Shown: positions 21,559 to 34,077, numbered from the stretch's first letter. The stretch is 64,000 nucleotides of DNA from Paraconiothyrium sp. Pb-2020 (GCA_022419385.1 JAJUBI010000006.1:682001-746000); one strand, 5' to 3'. A program made the numbers and translations. The notes: a model not told the origin generated them from the sequence alone.

Positions 21559-24279
21559 CTATTCGTCATCAGAGCTGCAATAGCGCGGGGAACCGAAGCG
21601 ATGCATAGAGCCTTCTTCATCTGAGCCCGTGTCTTCCTCATCCGAGTCGCGAATGCGTAGACGTCCGAGGCGAAGGGATGGAGCATAGCGTTTCACGATC
21701 TTGCGTCGTAGCCATATGCTACGTGCTTGTATCATCCCCAAGTCAAGAGCCGCCTCTTTGTGATTTTCCCAGAAGTGTGAATACGGATTTGATTCCGACC
21801 ATGAGACGCCAACGATGGTTATATCATCGATGTCGTAGGCGGGCTTAGTTTTAGGATCACCCTCGATCGTACCGTCGTAGATTCGGGCACATAGCTTTGC
21901 CATCTGGAGATGTGTTTCTCCAGCATGTATGAAGCCAGGCTCGTTGATGAAGTGATCCTTCACTGTCTGGTGACACAGCTTAACGCGACGCGAAGAATGG
22001 CCATCTGTGATGTTGCTAGATGTTTCCGCTGCGCCTTCGATGTGAATGAGGGGTCCAAACAGTCTAGCCAAATCACCCTCCAAGTCCATGGGGAGATAGT
22101 AGTCCACGCAACTGGTCTCATCTAGCGGATTATCCTCCTGCCAAGCTCTTGTCCGTCTATATATGGCTTGTTTGACTTCAGTAATATCGAATTTTGCCAG
22201 ACCAAGGCCGAGTTCTTTCACGGTTAGAGGTCTGAAGGCGAAGAGAACCCAGGAGAATATCAGTTTTGCGCGGGCCTTATGTTCTTCTGGGATTTCCGAC
22301 CACAATTTCATGTAGATCGCCGACAAACTTTCAGGTAACTTTTTGAGTAGACCTTCAATCGACCCTGGTGATGAATCGTGGTGACGTCGGATCATGTCAA
22401 GCAACAACTCGATCAGGAGATACATCTTCTCTGCGCGATCTCGTAGCTTGGATAGGATCTTCTCCTCATACCTGGCTAGTCCCGGGCGTTCTGCGATCAG
22501 AAACCCCACACTATCCACTATGTATGCTTCTAGATCATGGTCCATGGATTCTTCACAATTGAGGTCGAGCACAGATGTTCTCGTTAGGCCAAAGTCGATA
22601 TTTGAGTAGGGCCGGCTGGTGAAGATGAAACTAACACAGGGTAAGCGATCTTGATTCTTCGAGGCTATCTTTCCGAACGTATGCAGCATGCTTCGTCGCT
22701 CTTCGTTGGCAACACACTCATCCAACGCGTCTACCAAGATGACAAACTTCTTACTGACTGGCAATGCCAGTAGAATGATCTCAAAAAGACGAAGCGTCTT
22801 CTTGAATTCCTTCTCATTCCAAACCTTAGTGTTGAATTTGCCGTCAGGCCCGACAAGAGGATCGAGCACAGCCTCGGGCAAGTCTATTCTCGCCAAGGTC
22901 TGTGCAACGAGAGAGACTATCAAGTGGATTGGACTCCGCCTACCATTATCGCGATCGTTGAAAGCGAAGAAGAGTACATAGCAGTCGTTTTGAGAAACTG
23001 AAAGGATGCGATACATTAACTTCGCAAGGACAGTCTTTCCCGAGCCTGGCTTTCCGGTAATATGAAATATGGTAGGCATGGACGACTTGGCTATGCCCTG
23101 AAAAGCCACGTTGTCTTTTATCCATTGGAATGTGGTTCCTTGGGCAGTGTGGACTTCGTACAAATGCTGTTCGACCGACATCGAAGATAGGGACTGGAAG
23201 TGTTCGATGATTTTTCGAGGTAGATCGGGGTCTACAGTATGGTCTTTGACGGGATCAGAGCTCACTCATGATTTGGCATCTTTATTACATACTCGTCCTA
23301 TTGTCGGTCGCCGGCTTCGGGAGTGAAACTGTCGAAGCGATCCGACTAAGATGATATATCACCTTCTCAAACTTGCTGAAATCGTATTCGTCGCCAGAAA
23401 ATTTGCATATGTTGTTGTGATCCGCATCCATCCCGAGTACGACTTCTCCAGGGCTACCAAGTTTAGCTGAATGTCGATCAACAACAATCTTGGATGATCA
23501 GCGTATGCACCAAGAACAGAAGTTTGGGCACTATAGACATACCATACTTATGATCTGAGGTATTATTGCAAATTTCTTCACTTTCCAGGAGGTCTTTTTC
23601 TCCTCAAAAAAGCTCACTACCTTGAATGCTCCTAGTTGAGGATTGAAATCTTCTGTCGTCGCTTCGTTATATAACGAGCCTTTCTTGAGCGTGGACAATA
23701 GAGAATTTCGTGGTTCTCCAGTGAATACGCTTATGATGCTGGAGACTTTCTCGGCGGCAGCAGCTCGATTCCCGCCACCCTGAGGTGTGCCGAAGAACAT
23801 CAAGCCGGTCGTGTTCCTAACAACAGTTCCATAGAGTTCCGAGCGTAGCGTTGCATGTATCAGAGCCTGCTTCACCACGATTCCACCAAGCGAGTGACAG
23901 ACGAATATGATGGGTCTTTCTTTCTCCGCCTTGTCCTGCCTCAGCCGTGCAACTGTGTCAATTAAATCCATAGCGTGCGTACGAATTGTTCCAGTCGAAG
24001 CGTTGAACACGACGTTGGAATTGTAACCAAAGACTATAATTCTGGCCCATGGAAGTGACTTCGGAAGAAGATCCCTCGGCCAACATGTACCGTTCTTGTG
24101 AGTCCACGTAGAGAACGCATTGCTATTGCCTCCAACTGGATTGAGGCCGTGAACAAATATGATGCTGCATCACATGAGCAAGCGCGCAACAGGAGTGTGA
24201 AGACGACATACTCAAGCTTGGAAAAGAGGCTTGTGCAGACTGGAGGTGGCCACACGACGCTCACGAAGCTGGTGGCCAT
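21559..24279 (-). CDS. NLR-like STAND protein: alpha/beta-hydrolase - NACHT, no C-terminal repeats
   Basis: Four exons, 24279-24212, 24164-23543, 23488-23293 and 23231-21559, join in frame to 852 aa. The N-terminal domain is a lipase-like serine hydrolase: IIFVHGLNPVGG at about 24-35 (oxyanion region) and the nucleophile elbow CHSLGG with Ser114. A linker (MDADHNNICKF) precedes the NACHT domain, with Walker A GKPGSGKT at 355-362 and Walker B FVILVDALDEC at 458-468. A winged-helix-like part follows (LIFSWVLFAFRPLTVKELGL). Instead of ANK, WD or TPR repeats it ends in a short basic then acidic, Ser/Asp-rich tail (DSDEEDTGSDEEGS). Hydrolase-NACHT fusions are a known fungal STAND class in which the hydrolase is the presumed effector. 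Lack of repeats may be true architecture or a lost 3' part. The start at 24279 gives MATSFVSVVW. Confidence 0.83.
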
Positions 24280-26591
24280 GTCGCGTAGTCGCACCCAAAG
24301 CTTTTAGAGGCTGGCCTAGATTTGTCGTCCGTGATAGTCTGGGAAGACTAAGATATCGAGGCAGCCATCTGTCTAATGTAGGATATCAGAGATCTCTCAG
24401 TATTTAATAGACGAGTGTGATGTGGTGAACACAAGCTGAGCGGTAGAACAGGGCGGCTGCAGGCAGAAGCAACGTGCGCCTAGCCACTTGCGAATACGAG
24501 GTACGGAACAGCGTTACGCGAAGATCATATTACTTGCTTCACGTCACTGCTCTCGATATCATTTGTTTCTTTCGATAACGCCAACAGACGTTACCTTCTC
24601 GAGAGTTTCCGAGAGAGCTTACAGCATATTGAAACACCGTGGGCGTCGCCACTCGATGTTGCTGCAATGACCGAGCCCGCCAAATGTTCTCAAGGTCCGT
24701 GAATAGATCCGTGCTCCTATTCAACTGGCCGAGCTCTTCAATCTCGCGGCGACCTCGTTGCTGCATGCGCGATCCAGCCATGCGCGACCCCTAGATAGCG
24801 AGCCAGGATGACAACTGTTGAAGCTTTTTCTTAATATTAGCTTGCCGAACAAACTGGTAGTGGCTTTTTCTTTCTGACAGCCTTTATTCGCCGCTGCTAC
24901 CTTTTCATCACGAAGTCCCGCATTCTGTTTGAGAAGGAGGTCGGCGTGTTGACATAGGGCACGACATACCTTCAGCGTTGGGCAACGATCTTAGGCATCG
25001 ACGCCTGCTTGCAAAATGATGTTACAAAAGCATGATGGTCCTTAAATGCCATACTCTCCGTGACTCTTTTGTGTGAGTATACTTTATTTTGGAAGGTTTG
25101 CATTATACTGACTATTACACGCAATAAGGGGCAGTAATTCCCTTTTGATAGGACTTTGTTCGTGCAACAAGCCAACAATATCCGACGTACTGGATGTCGA
25201 CTTCGTGCTTGCGATTCCGAGCAGATATATTGCCCATAGTGGCCCCTCCAACCCATTCCTTTCCACATCCGTTTCGAGCTAGAATCCCATGTCTTGGGGT
25301 TTCCTAGAGCGTAATTGAACATGCGATTCGTCTGCTTGGAAAAGGATAACGAGCATGCTTGTACTAGTCTCTCCGCATGGCTCGGAGATATATTTTGGAG
25401 TTGCGACGCACTTCATCAGCTCAGTTAGAATCCAAAACTTGATTTTGGGTACTCACTCATTGATCTCTGTCAGCCCAACATTGAATTGAAGTGGACCATT
25501 CTTGAACGCCCATGAGGTTTCTGACATCAATTGTTGGGGCACTCAGTGTCTAAACCAGTGTTTGACCGAGCGAGTAAGACTAGTTGTAGGCTATTTACTA
25601 GCCTTCAACAAAATCGTTGAATCTTGCTGCAATCACGACAATGCAGGAAGCCTGTCATTTGCGTTGTCAAGGGGCGTCTTCTTGATTCTTCGACAGCCAT
25701 GCTCCAAGGTATGAACCATTTGGGTTGCGAAGCCCCCAGATAGTCCGTCGTGTCGGATGGGAAGTGTTCGAATCCACCCTTGGCGAGCCACTGCTGCGAA
25801 TTGTGCAGAAGACCATTTGAGTATCGACCTGTGCGGTGGGGGGTTTGCTTTGCCTTGGGCTGGTCATACTTGCTATCTTTTCGGAACAACTTTATCGGAC
25901 ACCACCAGTAAAAGTGTAAAGTGCTCTAGACAAGAAGTCGAGGGGACAGTAAACAGTTTGTGGTAGGCCCTCCACCAGCGATCGCCTTATGCAGCTCTCG
26001 ACGGCACCAACACCACACCTTAGTGGCGTGGAAAAGCGCCCAGAGATAGGGAGTGAATGCTAGCGTGACCAGCTGTAGGTTCCACCAATGGCCTGATCAG
26101 CGGGACGCAGGGACAGCCAAAGCCTGAATCAGCGCAACGCTAGGAGGCACTCGGAAAACGCCGACAATGCAGCTACGCAGGGCGAATGATAGTCTGATGA
26201 AGGAGTCGAATGCAATTGCATGCATGCGTGACGAAAGCCGACGTCGAATGGGGCGCAGCGGGGGTGGGTGGTTCTTGTGGCTCTTGGGAGTGTGGAGAGG
26301 CGGTTCTGCATTGCGGAGAACAGGGCCCAGGTCGGTAGAGACGGCCCTACTAGTCACGCTTCTTTAGGCGTTCGCTGCCAGTGCACGATCCTCCCGGCGC
26401 TCTCATTCAACATCGCCCGTCACAATCGCCGCCACCAATCCTTCATCCGCTTGCCCGCCTGCGAAGCGACTGCGCAAAGCAGCGATCCGTATTCTTCTGC
26501 TAGGTCCCAGTAACCCGTAGCCGCCTTTGCCACCGCCAACAACCCTCGCGGCCCCAGTCGTCGTTCGATCGCTCGCTCCGGGCCTACGGCC
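24280..26591. other. Gene-free stretch of 2.3 kb
   Basis: This is the longest region without a supported gene. It contains only overlapping frames of under 120 codons on both strands, with no recognisable domain, terminal repeat or transposase motif. The last 250 bases are probably the promoter and leader of the UBL3-type gene. A heavily decayed mobile element cannot be excluded by eye. Confidence 0.45.
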
Positions 26592-27622
26592 ATGGCCTCT
26601 CCCTCCGACACCCCTTCAGCCGCCCACCCTTCGTCAGGCTCACGGCCGGCGAGCGGACAAGGTGTACCGTCCACAGACCCTGTAGAAATGAAGTCGCTGC
26701 CAGCGTCGGCTTCGGAGCCCACTGCACTGCCAAACACGACCGCGCACACGACCGAGACGGCTCCTGTCCCTTCAGCAGACACTGCAATACCCCATACACA
26801 AGACACACTGTCGCAAGAGAGCATAGAACCTGTAGAAGCTGCATCCACCTTGAAGCCCGCTCCGCCCGTCGATTTGAACCGCAGCGAGACAGAAGCAATC
26901 GGCCCCTCGACCGACACCCCTGCGGCGAACCCAGACAGCTCCAATGGCCCTGTTGTCGTTATCATGCTGCTGCTCACGACCGGAGCACGGCATCCCTACA
27001 AGATCGACGAGAGATATCTCAAGAAGCGTAACGTTACCGTGGACGACATGGATCCTTACAACGTAAGCGTCTACACGCTCAAAGAGTTAATATGGCGCGA
27101 TTGGCGAGAAGGTCAGTTCTATCGCCTGTCTGCACTGCGGAGCATAGTGCTGTGGAAGCAGCATATTGTGCACTCCTGCAAACCCTACGGCCTATATGCG
27201 AGTTGGCTAACATGGTCTCAACAGAATGGGAGCCGCGACCGACCTCGCCAAGTTCAATACGACTGATACACTTCGGCCGTATGCTTGATGACAAATCGCC
27301 ATTGAAAGGTAAGCACCATATTTCGCAATCTTCTCACCATATTTTGGCGTGGTTTGCGTAGCTGCTGGGCAAAATACGCCTGACTGGCTCCACCTCCGCC
27401 TCGTTTCCGTCATTACAATATAGAGTGTATTGCGGGAGCTGTATTTACAGTTGCTAACTTTGAAAAGAATGCCGATTTCAGACCGAAGCTCCCAACGTCG
27501 TGCACATGACCGTCAAGCCTCAGGAGATAGTTGACGAGGAGGACGCTAAGACCGGCAAAGGCGGCAAAACAAGAGATGGAGACGAGGAGACTCACGCGGG
27601 CTGCCGTTGCGTTATCCTCTGA
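26592..27622 (+). CDS. UBL3-type membrane-anchored ubiquitin-fold protein
   Basis: Three exons, 26592-27111, 27225-27308 and 27468-27622, join in frame to 252 aa. The first 115 residues are Ser/Thr/Pro/Ala-rich and disordered. The ubiquitin-fold domain at about 120-235 starts VVVIMLLLTTGARHPYKID and continues YTLKELIWRDW, then after two introns SSIRLIHFGRMLDDKSPLK, APNVVHMTVKP. That order matches UBL3/MUB proteins. The C-terminus GCRCVIL is a CaaX box with Leu last, which favours geranylgeranylation, plus a second Cys two residues before for palmitoylation. In animals UBL3 marks proteins for small extracellular vesicles; in plants MUBs dock an E2 at the plasma membrane. The fungal function is little studied. 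It is a core gene, unrelated to the diverged ubiquitin 6 kb away. Confidence 0.9.
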
Positions 27623-28618
27623 GTGCATTCAGACTACACTTTACTGACGCAGCGGTTCTGGCAGGCTGCCTTCCCTGTGATGGGTCCTTGGACGGCAGGT
27701 ATAACGCCACACGCGCATTACCGGATCTTACCCTCGCCGAAGACCTCGTTGAACCCGACTACGAACATATCTGCGCTCGTCAGGAAACTAGAGACAGGGA
27801 GCTGCATACACTTCTCCGCGCTCACCGTATCGACCGGGGCAGGGGAAGGACTAACCTGTTGTGTTTCTGGCATCTCAGAATAGCGTGATTCCGTGTTTCC
27901 TCGCGCCCGACACACAACGCGGTCTTTATATTGTACACTGAGTTATCTCACGGTCCTCTATCATCAAATACAGCTCGAGCGTAGCATTTTCTTTGGCATA
28001 GGTCTCATTCTTTGCCTTCGTTGTCATTCGTACTGTGCATAGGACTTTTTGGGATGGGGGCTTATTTTCGTAGGATTGCTATTCTTGTACAAGTAGCGTT
28101 ACTTTTGGCAATGAACATTGCCCTGCCCCGACGGATCTCCGGGGGTAATAAATCATCATCTGCTCCCTATTGATGTCAGGCTCCCTCAAAAGCTCTTGTG
28201 CATCACTTCAAGGACCCTACGACCATGCACAATCTGCACAGCGTTCCATGTATCAGCTCTCCGAGAGTTTTCGTTGCGTACAATCGCGCATTTCGGCCCC
28301 TAAACCAACAGAGCCTCAAAAGGCCGAGACACCGTGTTAACCCAAGATGAGCTATCCATTGCCCAATATCGCAAAAGCATGATATTGTATCACGCGAGCG
28401 CAGGTTGTACAAGGATAGATCGTTCGTTGGCGATTCGGACTAGTACTGATGATGCCAAGAATGAGTAGATCTACATCCTTGTCACTCATCTGCGTCATCG
28501 CTTAAGCTCGGCTGTCGTTCCACCTCACGTCAAGCTTCGAGCTATCTTCAGCGCCACAAGCTCCCAGCCTACCCATTGTCACGACGAAGCTGCTCAACCG
28601 CAGCTGCAGAAGATCAAG
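27623..28618. other. Intergenic, no feature seen
   Basis: About 1 kb between two plus-strand genes, covering the 3' region of the UBL3-type gene and the promoter of the next. Frames at 27607-27888 and 28118-28303 are short and unsupported. Confidence 0.5.
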
Positions 28619-29830
28619 ATGGTTTTACAAGATATTGAGACACCCGCAGAAAGCTTCAACGACAACCCATACCCCTCCGACGCCGATGCCTACAGCTCCA
28701 CCGCGCCTGCCGGCCAACGATACGATGCTAGCATCTTGCCACAACCACTACCAGTTTTCGGGCCTCTCCTCGGTTTCTCTAGCGGCACTGTACGATTCAA
28801 CACCGAAACAACGCTCAAGTTCGCCGAGATGAAACTCCACCGTCCGTTGACAGCCGAAGAAGCGCAAACTCTAGCCGGCCACCTGTATCAACTCGAGCAG
28901 ACCAAGTCGTACTTCACTGCAGCTGGTACTGGAGTAGGCGTATACAGATGGTACAATACTTGGGAGCAATGCCGATATCCGCTATACAAGCCAAAACCTG
29001 AGGAAATCAACCCTAACAAGTTCTTATTCGTCAAGGGCCCGATGGCACAGTACGCGCGACACAGCTGGAGGCTTTTTTGCTATGTGTTTGTTGCTGGAGA
29101 GTTAGGCAAGCTTGTCGGTCAAATTATAGGGCAACCTGCCGCCGCGCAGGCGACGGCGAATGATCCGAAGCTGGCGCAGTTTGCGGCAGATTTGAAGAAC
29201 ACCATCTCATCGGACACGGCGCGTATGACCAATAGGACGGCAAGAACCAGCGCTGATGAGAGAAGAGCTGCATGGGAGGCTGCTGCTAAGGCTAGAGCGA
29301 CTGGAGATGCATATCAACAATCATCTTCGAGCGCTCGCAAGCCCATACCAACTGACGATGACATGTCTCCCACCGCGGGCAACGAACCGTGGCCTATGTC
29401 TTCTGACAGCTCCTGGAGCGACTCGTCGTTTTCCTCGGGTTCTGCACCAACTACTCAACCGCGACAGCAGGCTACCATCCCTTCCAGTCAGACACCGAGA
29501 AGGCCAACACGTCGGGAAGACGAGGACGCCTCGCCTACAGGAGGCATGTTCCAGGATGAAGTGCAGAGCCAGTCGAAGCCTGGCGAGTCAGCTTGGGACC
29601 GCTTGCGCCGTGGAGGTGCACCGACACAGCGAGCACCCACATCGTCGACGAACAGGCGACAGCCGCCGCATCAAGAGCAAAAAGATGGGTCTACTCTGGG
29701 CGACAGCTTCACATTCGTGGACTCGGATGACGAGCGGAGGAGCGAAAGGGAGAGGGCTCAGCGGGAATTCGATGCGAGAATTGAGCAAGAGAGGAAAGGG
29801 AAGGACTTCAACGAGGAAAGGAGATGGTAG
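28619..29830 (+). CDS. Conserved-looking fungal protein of unknown function, 403 aa
   Basis: A single exon of 403 aa. Residues about 55-190 form a compact ordered part (RFNTETTLKFAEMKLHRPL, YFTAAGTGVGVYRWYNTW, a hydrophobic segment HSWRLFCYVFVAGELGKLVG) that could include one membrane helix. The rest is low-complexity, rich in Ser, Pro, Gln and Arg, and ends in a charged helix (ERERAQREFDARIEQERK) likely to form a coiled coil. I recognise no catalytic motif, and no glycoside-hydrolase residues are visible. The sharp split between an ordered N-terminal half and a disordered tail, and a typical ATG context (CAAGATGG), support a real gene. A role as a membrane-associated organiser is a guess only. 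Confidence 0.78.
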   Translation: MVLQDIETPAESFNDNPYPSDADAYSSTAPAGQRYDASILPQPLPVFGPLLGFSSGTVRFNTETTLKFAEMKLHRPLTAEEAQTLAGHLYQLEQTKSYFTAAGTGVGVYRWYNTWEQCRYPLYKPKPEEINPNKFLFVKGPMAQYARHSWRLFCYVFVAGELGKLVGQIIGQPAAAQATANDPKLAQFAADLKNTISSDTARMTNRTARTSADERRAAWEAAAKARATGDAYQQSSSSARKPIPTDDDMSPTAGNEPWPMSSDSSWSDSSFSSGSAPTTQPRQQATIPSSQTPRRPTRREDEDASPTGGMFQDEVQSQSKPGESAWDRLRRGGAPTQRAPTSSTNRRQPPHQEQKDGSTLGDSFTFVDSDDERRSERERAQREFDARIEQERKGKDFNEERRW

Positions 29831-30624
29831 ACGTGCGCGATAGCCCGAAGAGGAACAAGTTAGGCGGGAATTAGCTTGGAAAGAATAGTGAATTGCAGTT
29901 TCTGCGAGGAAAATATGGGGCGTCAAACCATGGACGGGAGCGGCGCAGCCTTTTGATTTTTTGTGACAGCTAGGTATGTATAGTACGCATCTTATATTGC
30001 ATCATGGTACTTTCCACCCCCCTCCCCATATACCTCTCAAGAATGCGCTGTTGATCAAGCTCCTGTGCCGTACAATAGGTAATTATACAGGTTCATTACA
30101 CAATAACAAGGCACCACCCTTTGTCACCTACGTTTGCAACTGGTCTGCTCGAGTGACAAGAAGTGTCCATATGACTGACCAAAGCTCCACTGCCCGGACC
30201 TTACGTTCAGTCTCCACACGCTGCTGGGTCATATCAAATACCCTTCCACTCCTCTGACCGTCCACTCAACGCTCGCGAATTGATCTTGACCTTGTTTCTT
30301 ATAAGCTCAACTATCCGCGCGAACATCTGGAACTCGGAACCACCCCAACCAGTCGAAACCCGGGTCGGGCCCACTTAACAAGAGCAACTCCTCAACACGC
30401 GGCCGTCACGAGAGGCGAACCAGGGTTTACTCCCCTTGCTAAATGTTTTTTTGACAGACAGCTCCCTTACAAGTGTAGTCTGCGACTCTCCCAAAATTCA
30501 TCTCCACAAACGATTATATGGCTGAGACACGACGCTGCTGACAGCAGGCCCTATATACACAATACTCTTGATACCGAAGCTCAGGAGAAGTATCGGGCAT
30601 AATAAGATTTGAGTTCGATTGGAC
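29831..30624. other. Intergenic, no feature seen
   Basis: About 800 bases with short unsupported frames only. A conserved upstream leader for the next gene is possible but not visible. Confidence 0.5.
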
Positions 30625-33475
30625 ATGTTTGGAAAGCGCGAGTTTCTTCCCTCGAAAGCCTCCGGGCGCCCTGCCAAGAAGAGACGTGTCGAGAGTGCAA
30701 TGAATAGGGAAAATGTTAACGCACGAGGTAAGTTGTCTCATGGTTGCCTTACCCATTGTGCCCTACTCGTGCTGCCTTACTCATTTGTTGCCTTCACTTT
30801 CACCTCGCCAACGGCCCACTCGAAGAGAACCTTAAAACTTTTTTTCCCCTCGTGCTCTTCTCTTCCTGTTACACCCCACTTCTACGCCGCGCTCAGAACG
30901 CGACGTAAATGCTGACAATACGATAGCAAGCGCCATGGAGGACAAACCCACGACTGAAGCCGACGTCGCCTTGGCCGACAACCCCAAGGATTGTGATGCT
31001 GATTCTTCCTCGGGTGAGACGCCCGGTGCCCTCGGCGAGAAGACCGGTGCCGTGAGTGAGAAGAAAATCGATTACACAGATTTGGGAGCTTATATCGGAG
31101 ACTGGGGCGATGATTCGAACTACTTCCCTGATCAGCCGAACAACACGGAGGGTACCTCTGACATCGACGGCAAGTCCTCGCTTCCGCAAGGTGACTCTGA
31201 GCAGCACCAGGAGCTAGGTTGGTATGAAGATGAGTTCGGCCGGTATAAGACAACTTTGGGCTACCCGGAGCCGCAGCACGAGTCTGGAGAGCGACAACTG
31301 CGGGAGCAAGCAGCAGGGTTCAACGAGCGCTGTGATTCCCAAATGTCGTTGGAGGCGAGGAAAGCCTATTTCCAACTACCTGCGAAATGGTCGGCCTACC
31401 ATCCGCAGAACACCCGGTTGTCAGGCTCGCCGTGGGCGGATATGACGGCCTCACCAACTCCACCCCCTGTGCAGCAGGTTCAAGCAGCAGAATTTCAAGG
31501 TCGCATGCTGGGCTTCGACCTGCCAGCTCACTCATCAATCGCTGGCCATGGTCACGGAGGCTCACAGGTCGCGAATACTGCGCGCACAGCACTCCCGTTG
31601 CAGTATGCGAGTGGTCTCATCCGAGACAGTAACGTATTGCGGTCCTACAACGCTGCTTTGTACGACCCGCTCTCCCGGGAGTACCATGTAGCAAGGGCCA
31701 GGGCTAACCCGGAAACTGAGAGGCAACAGCTTTTGCGGTCGTCCCAGACGCCGCCTTCAACTCCTCCAGGTAGCCGCGCAGCGAACGCGCTCCAGCATCT
31801 TGGATCTATCCCGCCGCTGGGTACAAGTCCGTTTCCGGGAGTCGGTCGCCCAGGCAAACCATGCTGTTCTTCCCCGTCTCCCGCCAGGGCCAAGACCGGA
31901 GATTTAGTTGTCTGCCTTAACTGTCATGCATTCACAGCTGAAGATACAGAGTCCTGCGATGCAGATTCCAGCGTACCGTCTACGGAAGCTCTTGTTCGAT
32001 GCTGCTCGAATCCAGACCATTTCGACGTCGGTGACGACGGCAGTCCGGATATCGTTTGTCTCAATTGCGACGAGAGCCACAACTCTGGCCAGATTTTCGC
32101 GGCGATGCAAACTCCGAGCAAACTCCAGAAGAGGTATCCCAGGGACGAATGGATGGCTGCGAATATTCGAGATAACGCAGATCCACCCTGCCCTGCCGAG
32201 GTTTCATTGAGTTGGTGCGAGAAGGATGGCTCAGATATTGATCATGAGGAACTAGTGATACCAGTATGGCAAGAGTGGGTGCCACCTCTCCAACGACGAC
32301 CACTAGGGGAGGACCAGAAAAGCCATGTTGTAGATGAAAGCGACGACGATGATGTCGACTCGTTTACAGGAGAGGGTCAAGGCTGGTCTTTTTATAGGTT
32401 CCTGGACCTTCCAAAAGAACTACGGGAGCGAATCTACCAGATCGTGCTGCAGAGCGACAAGCCAATCGCCCCTCATCTTTGCGATGCAGACCGACCGACT
32501 CGCAAGGCCAACGGCAAGGCCAACAGCAAGGTTATTCGGTTTCATGACGATGATAAAGTTGAACGTGGCGCCATACGATTCCACGACGATAATCAAGCTG
32601 AACACAACGCCATCTGCAAGACGCTCACTGTCACGCGCGTCTCGCGACAGGTCCGCGCTGAGAGCCTGCCCGTCTTCTATGGAACGAACACCTTCGACGT
32701 TGTTGCTGATACACCGACCTATTTCTCTCGTCTTGAGCAGCTGGATCGCTTCCACATGATCCGCCAAGTGACCTTTGTGGTTCAGTTCTCGAAAGGTGAG
32801 ACGTCCTCCCAGAAGCTATTGTGGATGCTTCTACAGCACTTCGAGGAGGAGAAAGCGTTCGAGACGGAGCAAATTGAGGAAGCGAGGATTAATAGCGAGG
32901 GCAAGAATAAGGGTAAGTCTACCGCTAAGAACGCAGCTGCCCCGGCCTTGCTAACTCACGAGCCAGGCGCAACAACTTTCTACACCGACAACCCTAAGGT
33001 CTTGAGAAGCCACCCGCAGCATTTAATGGGCGGCCTGGAGGCCAACTTCCTCGTTCTCCGCATGTTGAGTGCGACCTTCCAGGATGGTGATTACAACCGC
33101 AAGCTCGTCATCCACGTGCCGACACCCACGCTCTTCACGCAATACAACTCACTGCTCTATTTCCCTTCGGTGTGTGAGGGTCTGGGCATACAGTTGCAGC
33201 TCGTCTCAGGTCGCGACGTGGAGATGGTTGGCTCAGGCTTTCGCTTGAGCTGGGCGCAGAAGTTCCAGAAGAAGAGCTTTGCGGATTCGACCACGGCCAA
33301 AGACGACGGCGAGCTGGAGACGCTGACCAAGCGTGTGCGAGCCTTGTACCCGAATATCGAAGAGGTGTCGAGGCCTGCGAAGCGCACATACTATCGTCGC
33401 AAGTGCAAGAGCAACGATGTTGAGTGGTTCAGTATCGATACCGCTGGTGGCTTTGTTGCGGCACCGAACCAGTGA
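30625..33475 (+). CDS. Large nuclear-type protein with 2EXR/F-box-like domain
   Basis: Two exons, 30625-30727 and 30927-33475, join in frame over a 199-nt intron and give 883 aa. Exon 1 encodes MFGKREFLPSKASGRPAKKR and then RVES, a classical nuclear-localisation patch; an in-frame ATG at 30935 would give an 846-aa form without it. The middle is polar, with clusters of Cys (CCSNPDHFD, CLNCDES) that could bind metal. At about residues 522-620 the segment FLDLPKELRERIYQIVL and then VSRQVRAESLPVFYGTNTF matches the 2EXR/F-box-like domain common in large fungal families. The C-terminal quarter has mixed alpha/beta character. An internal near-duplication, RFHDDDKVERGAIRFHDDNQ, lies inside the domain. 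A role in ubiquitin ligase targeting is only suggested by the F-box-like part. Confidence 0.78.
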
Positions 33476-34077
33476 GGGTAACAGCGAAAACATGTTACTT
33501 GCTCAGTAGGGAATGGGGACGATGGGAGTAACGATTACAGCAGGACATACGATAAGGTGTCCAAATTATAGCACTTGTATAGGTGCTCCATTGCTTGTGT
33601 GCTGTACAAGCAATATATCACATCCTGCAAAAGGCTGCAGTGTATGAAACGCAGCATGGGGAAAGATTTCAGCTTAAGGCTCCAGCTTATATAGATTGGT
33701 GGAGGTCTTTGATCATCATGTCATTGACTAGCATATCTCAGTACTTATGTACGCGGATATGGTACCCTCTGTGGCTCATCGACGCTGTCCCTAGCTATCA
33801 TACGATCATTAAAAAAAACGAGAAGAAGTCTATTGACTCATTCAATCTTCCATACCCAGCGTGCATGCCCTTGATCCTTAGCCACATGAGATCAGCCGCT
33901 CGAGTTCATCTTCGCGCCTTCTGTAGCCAATTTTTGTGTGACCACCTGTGTCGTATGACCTCACGCCCTTACATGCCGCGACCTCACCCTTCTTAGTGCA
34001 CTTACCTCCACACAACTTCCGCGTGAAAAATCGCACCGTACAAGACGTTGACTCAAGAATTGAAGGTTTCTTTGACC
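33476..34077. other. Intergenic, no feature seen
   Basis: About 600 bases. An open frame at 33583-33996 of 137 codons has unusual composition and no domain or signal; it is not called. Confidence 0.45.

Noticed and set aside
25760..25790. tRNA-like T-loop sequence GTTCGAATCC
   Set aside because: Only three stem pairs form around it, and no matching D-arm, anticodon arm or acceptor stem is found on either strand.
24972..25889. Possible gene or mobile-element remnant in the 2.3-kb gap
   Set aside because: Frames are short and overlapping, no transposase or reverse-transcriptase motif, no terminal repeats or target duplications visible.
33583..33996. Plus-strand frame of 137 codons downstream of the 2EXR protein
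   Set aside because: Unusual composition, no domain, no signal peptide, and it lies in a probable 3' region.
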